Origin: Oryzias latipes
Lineage: Eukaryota > Chordata > Actinopteri > Beloniformes > Adrianichthyidae
Length of the DNA stretch: 64,000 bases
Direction: 5' to 3'
Assembly (NCBI RefSeq): GCF_002234675.1
Contig: NC_019871.2
Location: 18,947,933 to 19,011,932 of the forward strand
A program made the translations under genes and the position numbers. Below are positions 27,401 to 36,514 of the stretch, in pieces (the first letter of the stretch is position 1; each line of letters starts with the position of its first letter). Below the pieces are notes generated by a model. That model was given only the letters and a program-made list of their open reading frames with translations. It had not been told where the DNA came from and searched no databases.

Positions 27401-28628
27401 AATTATCAAGAACATGTTAAAAAAATGTAGCAGAACAAGAATGGTTACTCTGAGAAGTTAAAATACTGTAATAGCTGTTGTTTTGAACGCCAGGGGGGAA
27501 CGGTCACTCAGTCCAGTTCTCGTATACAGTCAATGGCCACCCCAACAGAAAAGTGATTTGTGCCTGGTTAAATCCATAAATCAACACCCTCCCCCCACCA
27601 CCACCAACAACACCACCACCACACAGGGAGAAATGCTAAACAGCTGATTCAGTCAGTTTGTGTTTTTCACTGCAGGCAAAACTAGCTGCACATCAGAGGA
27701 TGGATGATGGACAGATAAGTGAGACGTCTGTCAGGTTTTCTTCTGAAAAGTCAGGAACACAAAAGTTCTCATGGAGAATGTTCAGTTTAAAAAAGTAAGC
27801 GATTGAAGACGGATGTTTCCAGACGTGTTATACTCAACCATCATGAGAATCCTGTTATATATTTTTGCTCTAAAACTTCTTAGAAGACAAATTTTTGGAT
27901 GCTTTCTGCTGAATCCATCACCAACGAAATACAGAAAGAAAGAAAAAATACATTAGCAATGAAGCATCTATATTTCATATTTTGCCTCTTCACAGTCAAA
28001 GCTGTTTAATTCTCCTTAACAAAAGCTCTGGCCCCCCACAAATGTTTTGGACTCCCGCTGCCAGCACAACACATTCAACACCAACATCAAAATACGTAAC
28101 ACTCGCAGCTGCCCTCTTGAGGTCATTCCATGTAAATCTGGTTTAATGCATTCTCCTCTGGTCCTGGAATTCTGTCATCCTGCATGTTTTCCGAACATCC
28201 GGGTCCTGTTTGCTGCTAATTACCTGCATCAGGTGTGTTCAGTCAATTAAAACCTTAAACCGTCTGGCTGTTCAGCAGTGATGTGGGACAGCTGGGAAAC
28301 ACGCTGGTGGAGAATCATCAGAAAATCAGAGCTGAAGACCACAGAACCGGACTCGCTTCTGTCATATAACGGATCCATTACCGGACCAGAGAACACACCG
28401 GAGCTCCGGTGGTTATGCTCAAGCTTGACGTCAACCTGTCGCCGTCATTTCAACCAGCTTTGCTGAACGTGTGAGGCTTTTACCTTCCAGTTCTTTGGAA
28501 GCCAGCGGCTCTCTCTCCGACTGGATGGGCAGAGTTGGAGACTTTAGCCGCGATGCTTGTCCCGCGTGAAGCCACCACGCGCAGCTCAGGACGCACAGCA
28601 GGGAGCGGAGCGCGCAGGGAACCAGCAT
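12484..28628 (-). CDS. chrd: Chordin, secreted BMP antagonist (21 coding exons, 946 aa)
   Basis: Coding exons in gene order: 28628-28484, 25666-25563, 25467-25341, 23338-23198, 23101-22984, 22029-21942, 21109-20968, 20873-20742, 20217-20135, 18796-18649, 17827-17721, 16491-16212, 16125-15884, 15806-15693, 15524-15333, 15179-15086, 14373-14317, 14179-14076, 13960-13697, 13339-13246, 12548-12484. All phases join and total 2841 bp, close to the length of known fish chordins. A signal peptide (about residues 1-25) is followed by a first von Willebrand C cysteine repeat (about 50-123), the CHRD repeats (about 173-657) and three more cysteine repeats (about 697-752, 773-834, 860-923). Stretches such as [17 protein letters not shown]-like [19 protein letters not shown] and WTPNYDP are typical of the family. 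Chordin binds BMP2/4/7 outside the cell through these repeats and is released by Tolloid/BMP1. Candidate Tolloid sites are SYND at 153-156 and MMQ/GDGPR at 856/857. The last exon encodes a short basic tail. Confidence 0.97.
12636..13019. mobile_element. MITE in the last chrd intron
   Basis: The two ends are imperfect inverted repeats: the left begins GGCCATGTCCGAATT and the right, read in reverse complement, begins GGCTGTGTCCAAATT. Inner parts also match (CTACTCACTAC and an ACTATATA block on both sides). No ORF lies inside. This fits a palindromic non-autonomous DNA transposon, probably hAT-like by its ends. It is wholly intronic (intron 12549-13245). Confidence 0.6.
16492..17720. other. chrd intron with a degenerate DNA-element-like repeat (about 17200-17640)
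   Basis: The 1.2-kb intron contains a segment with GGATTATGAGGTGCACC near 17252 and, near 17540-17630, AAGGTGCACTGTCG then GTGTCTTACAGTG and AAAATAAGGTAAG. These phrases resemble a fish non-autonomous DNA transposon whose ends carry a 'reaches the rim of the mismatch' GGCGC/GTGC-rich signature. No transposase frame is present. The rest of the intron has no identified feature. Confidence 0.4.
18049..18068 (+). repeat. Poly(G) tract, 20 bases, in a chrd intron
   Basis: An uninterrupted run of 20 G lies in the intron 17828-18648, on the non-template side of chrd (C run on the coding strand). Length errors at such runs are common in assemblies. Confidence 0.95.
18797..20134. other. chrd intron, no gene; poly(C) and GT-rich tracts
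   Basis: A run of 18 C lies at 19487-19504, and a GT/GGT-rich stretch at about 19655-19710. No exon or mobile element was recognised in the remainder. Confidence 0.5.
21110..21941. other. chrd intron with (AAATC)n and a 28-base poly(C) tract
   Basis: A short pentanucleotide array (AAATC, about five units) lies at about 21208-21232, and a run of 28 C at 21457-21484. No exon or mobile element was recognised. Confidence 0.7.
22266..22526 (+). mobile_element. tRNA-derived SINE in a chrd intron
   Basis: The head (about 22270-22335) is tRNA-like: an A-box-like TAGCCTTGTGGTAGAGTG and a decayed B box (GGTTTAAATCTA). The body carries GAGTCATACCAAAGACT and GGATTGGGGGATTAAACCACC, and ends in GATGGGTCAAATGCAGAG and a tail near 22500. 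This order is typical of an abundant teleost SINE. The acceptor stem does not pair and the B box is broken, so it is not a functional tRNA gene. Confidence 0.75.
23339..25340. other. chrd intron with a 500-bp CA-rich degenerate microsatellite (about 24370-24880)
   Basis: From about 24370 to 24880 the plus strand is built of interrupted CACA and ACAAACAC-type units with interspersed GCA and TCA. It gives long open frames on both strands by composition alone. A short GT run lies at about 23520-23540. No exon was found. Confidence 0.8.
25667..28483. other. First chrd intron (2.8 kb)
   Basis: The largest chrd intron. It contains repeat family C copy 1 (about 27150-27545), a GT run near 27100-27132 and A-rich tracts. 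First introns of developmental genes often hold enhancers, but nothing in the sequence alone identifies one. Confidence 0.5.
27150..27545 (+). repeat. Dispersed repeat family C, copy 1
   Basis: Shares CCACACCCCTACCACTTGAAAG, GGGCTACA, GCAGGCTCCACCTACTTT and TGAGGCATCTG with about 41285-41575. It ends with GGTCACTCAGTCCAGTTCTCG and TCAATGGCCACC. It is noncoding and is of a kind common in teleost genomes. Confidence 0.7.
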
Positions 28629-28820
28629 CCCAAATCTCCAGAAAAGGTTCTCCGAAAACGCCTGATTTGATCAAACAAAAAACCAATGACTCCCGCGCGT
28701 TTAGAGGCCCCACGTGTGAGTTTCCCTTAAAATATCCAAAAGTTTGAGTCGGGTAGATGTTTTCCGCGCGGAGGCAGTTACTCAAAAGCTGCAGGCTCCT
28801 CTCTGAGCCGTCCCTCTCGG

Positions 28821-28827
28821 TTTTATA
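28821..28827 (-). promoter_or_regulatory. chrd: chrd TATA box
   Basis: On the minus strand the sequence reads CTATAAAACC, a strong TATA element, about 193 bp upstream of the chrd ATG. With a start site 25-30 bp downstream, the 5' UTR would be about 165 nt. There is no other TATA-like match closer to the ATG. Confidence 0.6.
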
Positions 28828-28829
28828 GC

Positions 28830-31800
28830 CTGCCTCGCTGACAGCCTGAAGCAGCCACCGTTAGGGAGGAGGGAAGGGTGGGATGAAAGATGGGTGGGGG
28901 TGGGCGATGGAGAGGAAATGGACAGCTCCGTGAGACTTTATAATATGCAAATAGCTCTGCTGAGGAATCGTTTTGCGTTTCAGCAATCATCTCTAAATTT
29001 TGACGAAAATGACTCGTACTGCGTAAACCTGGATTTCGGGGGATTCCTCATTCCTGATGTGAGTGATGATGATGAGGACCAAATGTTCGCCTATCGGGCA
29101 GATTGTCGTTCGGTCTCCTCATAGATTTATGGCTGCTCTGCTTTGATTTCACACTCTGCAGCCATAAAACCTGAAGGAACACTTGTTGGTTGTGTGGAAG
29201 AGCTCACCAAAGTCATCTGACACCCACAGAAAGCGGAGTTCTATGAGCGCTCCTGCCGAGCGAGAGAGTGAATCTCCAGATCATGTACAGTAAGGAATGC
29301 GCTCCTTATTTTTTCAACTGGAGCTCAGGCCTAAGTGATTTAACAGTAACAAATGAAAATGTTTGGGATTCTTTGAGACAGATCCGTCTTCTGCCGTTTT
29401 TTTCTGCTGTTTTAAGGTTTCTGTGAAGCTCCTGGACGCTGTAGGAAGCCTTATGATTTACGCAACTCATCAGGCATCCCTGGGCATGCGCAGGTGCCAG
29501 AAGTTGAGTTTGCTGCCAACGTTAGCCTCACATTATGAGAAAATGCAACATGTCTGGAAAACGTATCCAGCAGAGTGTGGAGCGGGTCAACTTCCATAAG
29601 TCTCCTGGTGTGCGTGTGTCTGTGTGTCATTAGTCTTCTTTTTTGACTGATTTATGACAAAGTTCATTATGAACTCATAAGCCCATACCAATACTATGAT
29701 TATAAAAACATCAGAGACTGTTTTGGGTTTATTCTGGCGCATGAAAGTGCGCCTTGCAGCTGTTATGTTAAAGCATGTGAGCCACCTTACGCAGCCTTAG
29801 CAAGGCGGGGGGGGGGGGGGGGGGGGGGATTCACGCGCCTCCATAGCGCCCCTCAACACCAAACCGATGATGGGCTGTTAGCACTCCATCACAGGGTGAT
29901 AAGCGACACTATTCTCTTCGCTCGGTGATTCATTAAGCAGGCGAGAAGGGAGGCCAGATGTGGATTACGACTGTCTCACTGCAACCAGAGCATCCTTTGC
30001 ATAAAACAGAATTTAAACTCAGCTAGAAAAAAAAATCACATGTGGAAAATAGAATGTATAAACCTTTTGTGTTTAAACTTTTGTCACATTGTAAAGGGTT
30101 TCTGGCTTAATCACAGCTTAAGGAGAGTTTTCCTCATTTCTTTTTGGAAAGGAGTGCAGAGAAACGTGTGGATCTAAACCTGCTGAAGTCAGAGAACCCG
30201 AGGAGCATCACCGCCCAATAAAATCTATTAGAGGAGCAGGATTTGGATTCTGGTCTGCAGGTGGATTTTATGATCCGGGTCTGAGCTTAATTAGAAGCAT
30301 GTTGCAACCTGATGGGAGTTACAGCAAAGTGGAAGGAACGCGCAGAAGACATCATTAAATGGTTTTCTAAAAAAAAAGCCAAATCAGACGAATCCTGTGC
30401 GCGCGCCTCAAGAGTGTCTGGTGTGTTTTTTTTACCCTTGTGCCATAAATGATTTCAGCCTCCACTTATAACCATCCCTCCTGGATCTTCAGAGAGCGCG
30501 CGCGCACCCAAGGGGGCCTCATCCTGCTCAGACTGAGGCGGCGGGATAGGTGCAGGAGATTGGGTGGAAAAGTATATTTGCTAACTTTTGGTTCAAAAAA
30601 AACTGAAGCCAAATCAGACCTGTTTGTGAATTCTCTGAGCTCTCACTTTGCTTCTACTATGTCTTAAAAAAACACACGTCTCTGTCAAACAGCAAACTTC
30701 CACTTTGTAATGCCTGTTTTGCCCCAAAGATACAAATACACCAAAAATTCCAAATAAATTAAAATGCATTTTGGTCATTTTGTCTTTAGCTAAATGAAAA
30801 AAAGTAAAATGTTCCAAATGTGGATTCTAGAGGTCAGAATTCAAACACTCAACATGAATAAACATTTCAATATGCAGATGTTTTATCTGGGTTATTAACT
30901 CATGTTAAAGTATATTTATATAAAATAATCTGAAAAAGGTGTTTGTTGACTCCAAATGTCAACACTTTCAGATGTTCAAACTGTTACTAGAGTATGTTTT
31001 TTAATCAGTTGCTTGTTTATTCCAACCCAAGTCAATATTTCAATGACTTTTTATATTTTTGATTGCTGTGGGGTCGCTGAATGAATCTGGCAGACATCCT
31101 GCTCCTCGTCACAATGACCGTATTTACTCTTCGTGTTTTCGGCAGCTTGACTGGAAATGAATGTGACTCATGTTTAGATGACCAAAATGAACATTTCCCG
31201 TCGCATTCCTGCGCAGCCAGATCAAAGTCAGACTTGTGGGAGAAAAAAGGGAAATAGTTCCTGCTGATGCGCACAGCGCTGCGCACTGCTGCGCATTGCG
31301 CACGGATCTCTAAGTTCATCTGTGGTTTCACCAAAAAAAAGGAAAAAGAAAAAAACGATTCTGAAACTAAATGGAAGCTCAACAACAGCCGAACCGAACC
31401 ATCTGCGGACTTTGTTATGTTGATGCTGGCGGTAGCCCCCCCGGAGTTGGGGGCTCTTTTCCACATGATTTGCAAACAGGGGAAGTCTCAGAGTCGATGT
31501 TGATTCAAACAAACGGCATCAATTTGCGGTCTTTCAAACACGCCTCCTCTTTTCACCTTCTCCTGTGTCCGAGCAGAGAGTGAAGATGGAGGAGAACCTC
31601 TCCGTCATTATGGCGAGCAATTAGCAAGCAAAAGCCATTTCTAAATACACAGCATGGGCTGGAGAGTGGGGGGCGGCTTGATTCTGACACCTCCAGAGAG
31701 ACGCAGCATTTACTGACTGTTAAGGCCAAACTGTGGACAGATGCTCTGAAACACGCAAAAAAAGAAAGAGACTTTTAACAAAGGAGGGACGGCAGCTGTG

Positions 31801-32765
31801 GACAGCAGATCATCAAATCACCCCAAACTCCGTTTGTTAGAATCTGAGTTTATGAGGTTTAGAAGTAAATAAAAGTAAATCTGTTGATTTTAAAAATGTT
31901 ATCTATTGAGAAAGTGGGACATCTTTGATTTTCAGGGATTTTCTTGAAGTTTAAATAAAAAGATGAAAGTGCCATCTAAAGGAACCACAATGCTTTGCCA
32001 CATGCAATTGAAATATATACAAAATATATACAAAGGTGAAAAAAATAATAGTCTTTCCAGATGAAAATTGAATGCAGGTTTATAAGCTTTCTCCTTTTTA
32101 ACTGTTCAGCCTGCAGCAAAGACGCATTTCAAAAATGAATTTATTAAGGTGTGTTTATGTGGAAATAATATGTTGATTTTACATGTAAAACTCAAAGTAA
32201 TACTGACAGCTAAATATAGGCACAGAAAAAGAGACGCAGAATGTTTGAAGCTGTACTTCCACTCGCTGAAGCCCAAGTGGAACCACCAGCACGGTTAACG
32301 TTCAGAAAGCAAGAACCATCAAGCAGAAGGTGCCAAACACACATGCCACAACGGGTTATCCATCCTTCCTGGCAGACAGCCCCCGCATGCTCTGTCGGCA
32401 CTTTGAAATCTGCATCACTCCAGTCTCATTTCTGTTTACAAGAGTCAAATTGCTTCCACACACTTTATTTGAAAAAAGCCAATAAATGAGGAGAATTGCA
32501 GAGCGAGCTGCAGCAAAAGAGGCTCATGCACAGCCTGGTTCACTCGCCTGCTGCACGCCTCCACGGGTAAACATCAACACAGTCATCCTGATGAGTGGCT
32601 GCAGAGGCGACTAGCTAACAAGCTTCTCTTTGACTCATTGCTTATTACTGAGTCTGACCTGCTGCTTAACTGATTTCAGGCAAGCAAGAATGAACTGACC
32701 CTCAAAGAAAACTGAGGCCACTCTCACTCCCAAACCTATGACTGCCTTCTGCTGATAGTTCCTTT
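28830..32765. other. Intergenic region upstream of chrd
   Basis: No exon was recognised. Points of note are an octamer motif ATGCAAAT at 28945-28952, a 22-base G run at 29807-29828, and a cluster of TGCGCA-type motifs at about 31265-31302. Open frames here lack domains and splice context. The region could contain chrd control elements, but that is inference from position. Confidence 0.4.
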
Positions 32766-32768
32766 GTT

Positions 32769-33128
32769 CCATCCATCCATCCACCCACCCACCCACCCAC
32801 CCACCCATCCATCCATCCATCCATCCATCCATCCATCCATCCATCCATCCATCCATCCATCCATCCATCCATCCATCCATCCATCCATCCAGTCATCCAT
32901 CCATCCATCCATCCATCCATCCATCCATCCATCCATCCATCCATCCATCCATCCATCCATCCATCCAGTCATCCATCCATCCAGTCATCCATCCATCCAG
33001 TCATCCATCCATCCATCCATCCATCCATCCATCCATCCATCCATCCATCCATCCATCCATCCATCCATCCATCCATCCATCCATCCATCCATCCATCCAT
33101 CCATCCATCCATCCAGTCATCCATCCAT
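32769..33128. repeat. (CCAT)n microsatellite, about 360 bp
   Basis: Nearly pure CATC/CCAT units, starting with five CCAC-type variants. Five CAGT variants interrupt it (AGTC at about 32891, 32967, 32983, 32999 and 33115). It abuts a LINE/SINE 3'-end fragment on the right, consistent with expansion of the element's TGGA tail on the minus strand. It creates artificial MDGW and SIHP repeat frames. Confidence 0.97.
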
Positions 33129-33270
33129 TTTCAGAACCTTCTGAATCCCCTTTGAGGTCACTGGGTTGCTGGGGCCTATCCCAGCAGCTGTTGGGCGAAG
33201 GTAGGGTTCATCTTGGACAGGTTGTCAGTCTGTCACATGGCAGTATCACCCACAATCCTAGGGATGTCCC
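33129..33270 (-). repeat. LINE/SINE 3'-end fragment, copy 3
   Basis: On the minus strand: a CTGTCCAAGATGAACC block, then GGGATAGGCCCCAGCAACCC and GTGACCTCAAAGGGGATTC, leading into the TGGA tail. It is the same family as the copies at 8.49, 11.87, 41.04 and 50.20 kb. Confidence 0.7.
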
Positions 33271-33839
33271 AGGTTGAAGCTGTAAACCGCAAACGTATTT
33301 GAGAATCCTCTGAATATCAACGTTGTCTGGTCAAATCTGCTGCCCCCTCCCTTTATGTGAGCAAACTATGTCCCCTCATTTCCTCCCCTGTCATTTTCCA
33401 GAACCAACCTGATAAGAAAAAGGATCTGTGGATCAGCACACATGGTCTGTTCCAGGACCCAAACCGTTTCAGATGTCATTCTTCAAAGCTACAGAAAAGC
33501 AGGTCTGAGATTTCACAGGATGTTCATTCATCCCGTGAGCACCCAGCACGCTCAAATGAAGGCACCTCCACCTGACAGACCTCCAAATTTAAGAGCTATC
33601 CGATTGATTGGTCTTTGGAAAGACTCTGAAGACTCATTTTGGGGTTCATCAGTATTGGGCTTATAAGGGCACATAAAGAGGGGGCACATGTAACATGATG
33701 GGGTAATAATAACACTATTTCGAGGAAGACCGCCTGTACATTTAGGGAGGTGTGGGATTTCAATCCTATGAGGAGAGCCAACATGATGGAGTGATAAGTG
33801 ATCAGAGAACCAACAGGCTGAGCTGGAATTCCAACACGG

Positions 33840-34035
33840 AGATGTGAGGTTTCTGACGTTTGCAGCAGGATGTTGCAGCTTTTTTACAAGTCTGTGGTGG
33901 GGAGTGCAGTTTTATATGCAGTCATCTGTTTGAAAGAAGCTGAAGAAACACATGAGGACGAGTGTGAAATGTCTCCAGACTGCCAGAGGCAAAGTTGCTA
34001 AGATGAATGCTCCACATGACCGACAGAACCCGCTG
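33840..34035 (+). pseudogene. LINE polymerase C-terminal remnant
   Basis: One frame (33848-33930) reads VCSRMLQLFYKSVVGSAVLY, which matches the post-catalytic 'FY-x-SVV-x-S-x-L-x-Y' segment of L2/Jockey-type fish LINE polymerases. The frame stays interpretable for about 100 bp and is then lost. No catalytic motif is present. The preceding 400 bp (33400-33840) may be part of the same decayed element but could not be aligned. Confidence 0.55.
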
Positions 34036-34329
34036 AGACAGAACAGACTGTGTATTGGCAAGAGTCTGGTGATATGACACATATCATGATACACACTTCA
34101 CAACACGATATAGATGGTAGCAGAGACAATGTAGAATTACTTTTTTGAGACTACAACTTGGAAAAAGTATTGCATCTTTAGGATGATTATTTAATCATCA
34201 AAAAATAAAGCTGTAAAACAAACATTTTGCTTCTACAACAGCAAATCTATAGCGCTTTTATTTGAAAAAATTATGGAATAATTTGTCATTACTCAACATT
34301 TTCTGGTTTCTACAACAACATTTTTTTCT

Positions 34330-34825
34330 GTACATAAACTATTTCTTTTAGCAAATCATTATAAATCAAGAGCCAGGAAAAAGATCATATTTGTGATGTA
34401 GAAAATACACAGGGTGGGCCACAAGCTTTATGCTTCGCTCCATTGTGATGCATCCACCTTCAGGCGACTAGATCCATGTACGTCTTTGTTTTCCTCATCT
34501 GAGCTGGAATCTGGCTCCCAACTGTACAAATGGATAACTCCAGTCACAATTTTTGTTGCACTGCTTATCTTAGGTTGGGGTGTGGGGCTTTAAGCTTGCA
34601 GGAGAGAGTGTAAACAGGGAGCTCTCAGCGACAGGAATGTCCCAACAGTCCCACCCATAACTCAGAGGAGAATTTCTACTGAACGTCCTGCTGCTCTGCA
34701 GAAACTATGTCTCAGGAAATGACAGTTTTTAAAAACGTTGGCTAAAAACCTCATAATCATAATTAAAAGACCACTGGGAACGTTCTTACAATGGATCAAA
34801 AGATGATCGGAGAGGAACTTTAACC
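34330..34825 (+). repeat. Dispersed repeat family A, copy 2
   Basis: Follows copy 1 (4.61-5.18 kb) through its whole length: CTCCATTGTGATGCATCC, TCATCTGAGCTGGAATCTGG, GGGAGCTCTCAG, ACTCAGAGGAGAATTTCTAC, CTCTGCAGAAACTATG and AAAAGACCACTGGG. Many substitutions separate the copies. Confidence 0.75.
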
Positions 34826-36514
34826 AATGAGGCTCTTTAAGTATGATTTAGAAAATAAAGTGCTACTTGTTTCCAACTCTTCTAAAATGTACTTTTGTGT
34901 ATTCAGCAAATAGCTGCTAATCAAACAACCAAAGAATCAATGAATAATCTCCAATAATCTTGCTTGTTTCAGTTCTAACTGAGACATGTAGATATCATAG
35001 AGCTGTGGAACAACAACAGCAGATTTATCAGGAAACATCTACTGACAGATTTTCTTTTTTGATGCAGATCTTAAGTTCAATGTGCTTCCAAGTAGTGGTT
35101 GAAAGTTTTGGTGGAACAACAACAGTAAGATCCTGAACTAAATGTTTGCTTATAAATAATTAACAAAAAACTGTTTTGGTAGTATTGTATTAAAGTAAAT
35201 ATTTCATTTGTTGCCCAAAAAAAATATTGCAACATTTTACAGAATTGTTTTTTTTTCCTACACCTCTAGTAGAGACGATCAGAAGATCAGTGTGAAATGG
35301 CTTTCTGCTCATTTAGTGAGTAACAAAAGGAGAAACTGAATTTACAATTATTCGCGTTCATTATGATGAACTTCAGAGTTGCTCTGGAAAAATTAAAACA
35401 TTAGTCCTAAACACGTTTATTTTTCCTCTGTTTGAGGGCTTGTTCTGCTGGGCTTTTCTGTTTTCTCCAGACTGACAGGTCTCGGGGTCATATGTACTCA
35501 AAGGAGGTTAAATGAACTCCAACGTCCCACTCTGCTGCCATGTTCAAACACCTCTGCGGGGAAACAAAGGAGTCTCAACTCACTGAGTCAACGGCTTTCA
35601 CTCTCATAAAGTGCTTAAGATCAAGTCTGATCATGTCCCCGCCACTCTGTTGGCTCCCCTGATCTGTCACCAAGTCTTTCATTCCGGTTACACATTTTTT
35701 CCTGGTGCCTCTGTTCCAGTTATTGGTGTCAAACTTGCATTTCTACTAAGCACCATAAAAATGATTGGTCTAATCATCTGATTTACTGTGTTTTCCTTCT
35801 TTTGAGGCTTTTCAATGAGACTTAAAGTGAATTCAGTCTGAGCCAAAGCAGCTACTTGGCATGAAAGCTGGGAGGAATCCCTCTATTCATTTTTTCCCAT
35901 TCATCACCCGCTGTCGTGCATGCTGTTTTCTCTTTCTCCCTCTGTTCTTCTGCCCTCTCCCACTTGTTTGAAGTCCCCGAGAGCCCTGCGGTTTCCCAGG
36001 GGTCAAAAAGGCCAGCGCAACTGTAGTATCGAAGAAAGGCCGCGGGATAGTTGTGTGCTGCCACCTGTTCCTCCTGTGTCAACAGCGCCGGCCGGCGTTG
36101 CTGTGCACGGACCTCGCCATCTCACCCCTTGTTTCCTCACTCAAGCACCAAAATGCACGAGGGAGGAGGAGCCTGCACATCCACATGGAGAAAGTTGTTT
36201 TTTCTACGGTGCAGACCCCCTACTGTCCAACAACTGTCACACGGTGAAGTCCCACTGCCAAAAGCCCACCCTCTGCCTACACTCCACTTGGCCAAGGGTC
36301 CGCTCTGGCTTAAGCTCAGACCAGTGGGGGTCCTTCAGCTGTGAGAAGAAGCTGCGTCTTGGGGAGAGAGTCAATTGCAGGTCCGGGTTCAAGCAGAGAG
36401 TGGAAATAGGCCACTGAAGTCTTTCAAGTTGAAAAATTAGCCTTTAAATGACAGCAGAAGATCAAACCGCTTGGAGCTGTGGGCGGGATCCCGGGTTCCA
36501 TTAGAAAGGAACTT
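34826..36514. other. Intergenic / possible 3' UTR of the RING-SPRY gene
   Basis: No coding exon was recognised. The part next to 36514 could be 3' UTR of the minus-strand gene, but no close AATAAA was found. A 165-codon plus-strand frame at 35920-36417 has no domain and lies antisense to this possible UTR. Confidence 0.4.

Noticed and set aside
32769..33128. CRISPR-like regular array
   Set aside because: The unit is a 4-bp tandem repeat with no unique spacers, in a vertebrate genome.
32635..33144. Long MDGW- and SIHP-repeat frames on both strands
   Set aside because: They are direct readings of the CCAT microsatellite in several frames and have no independent support as genes.
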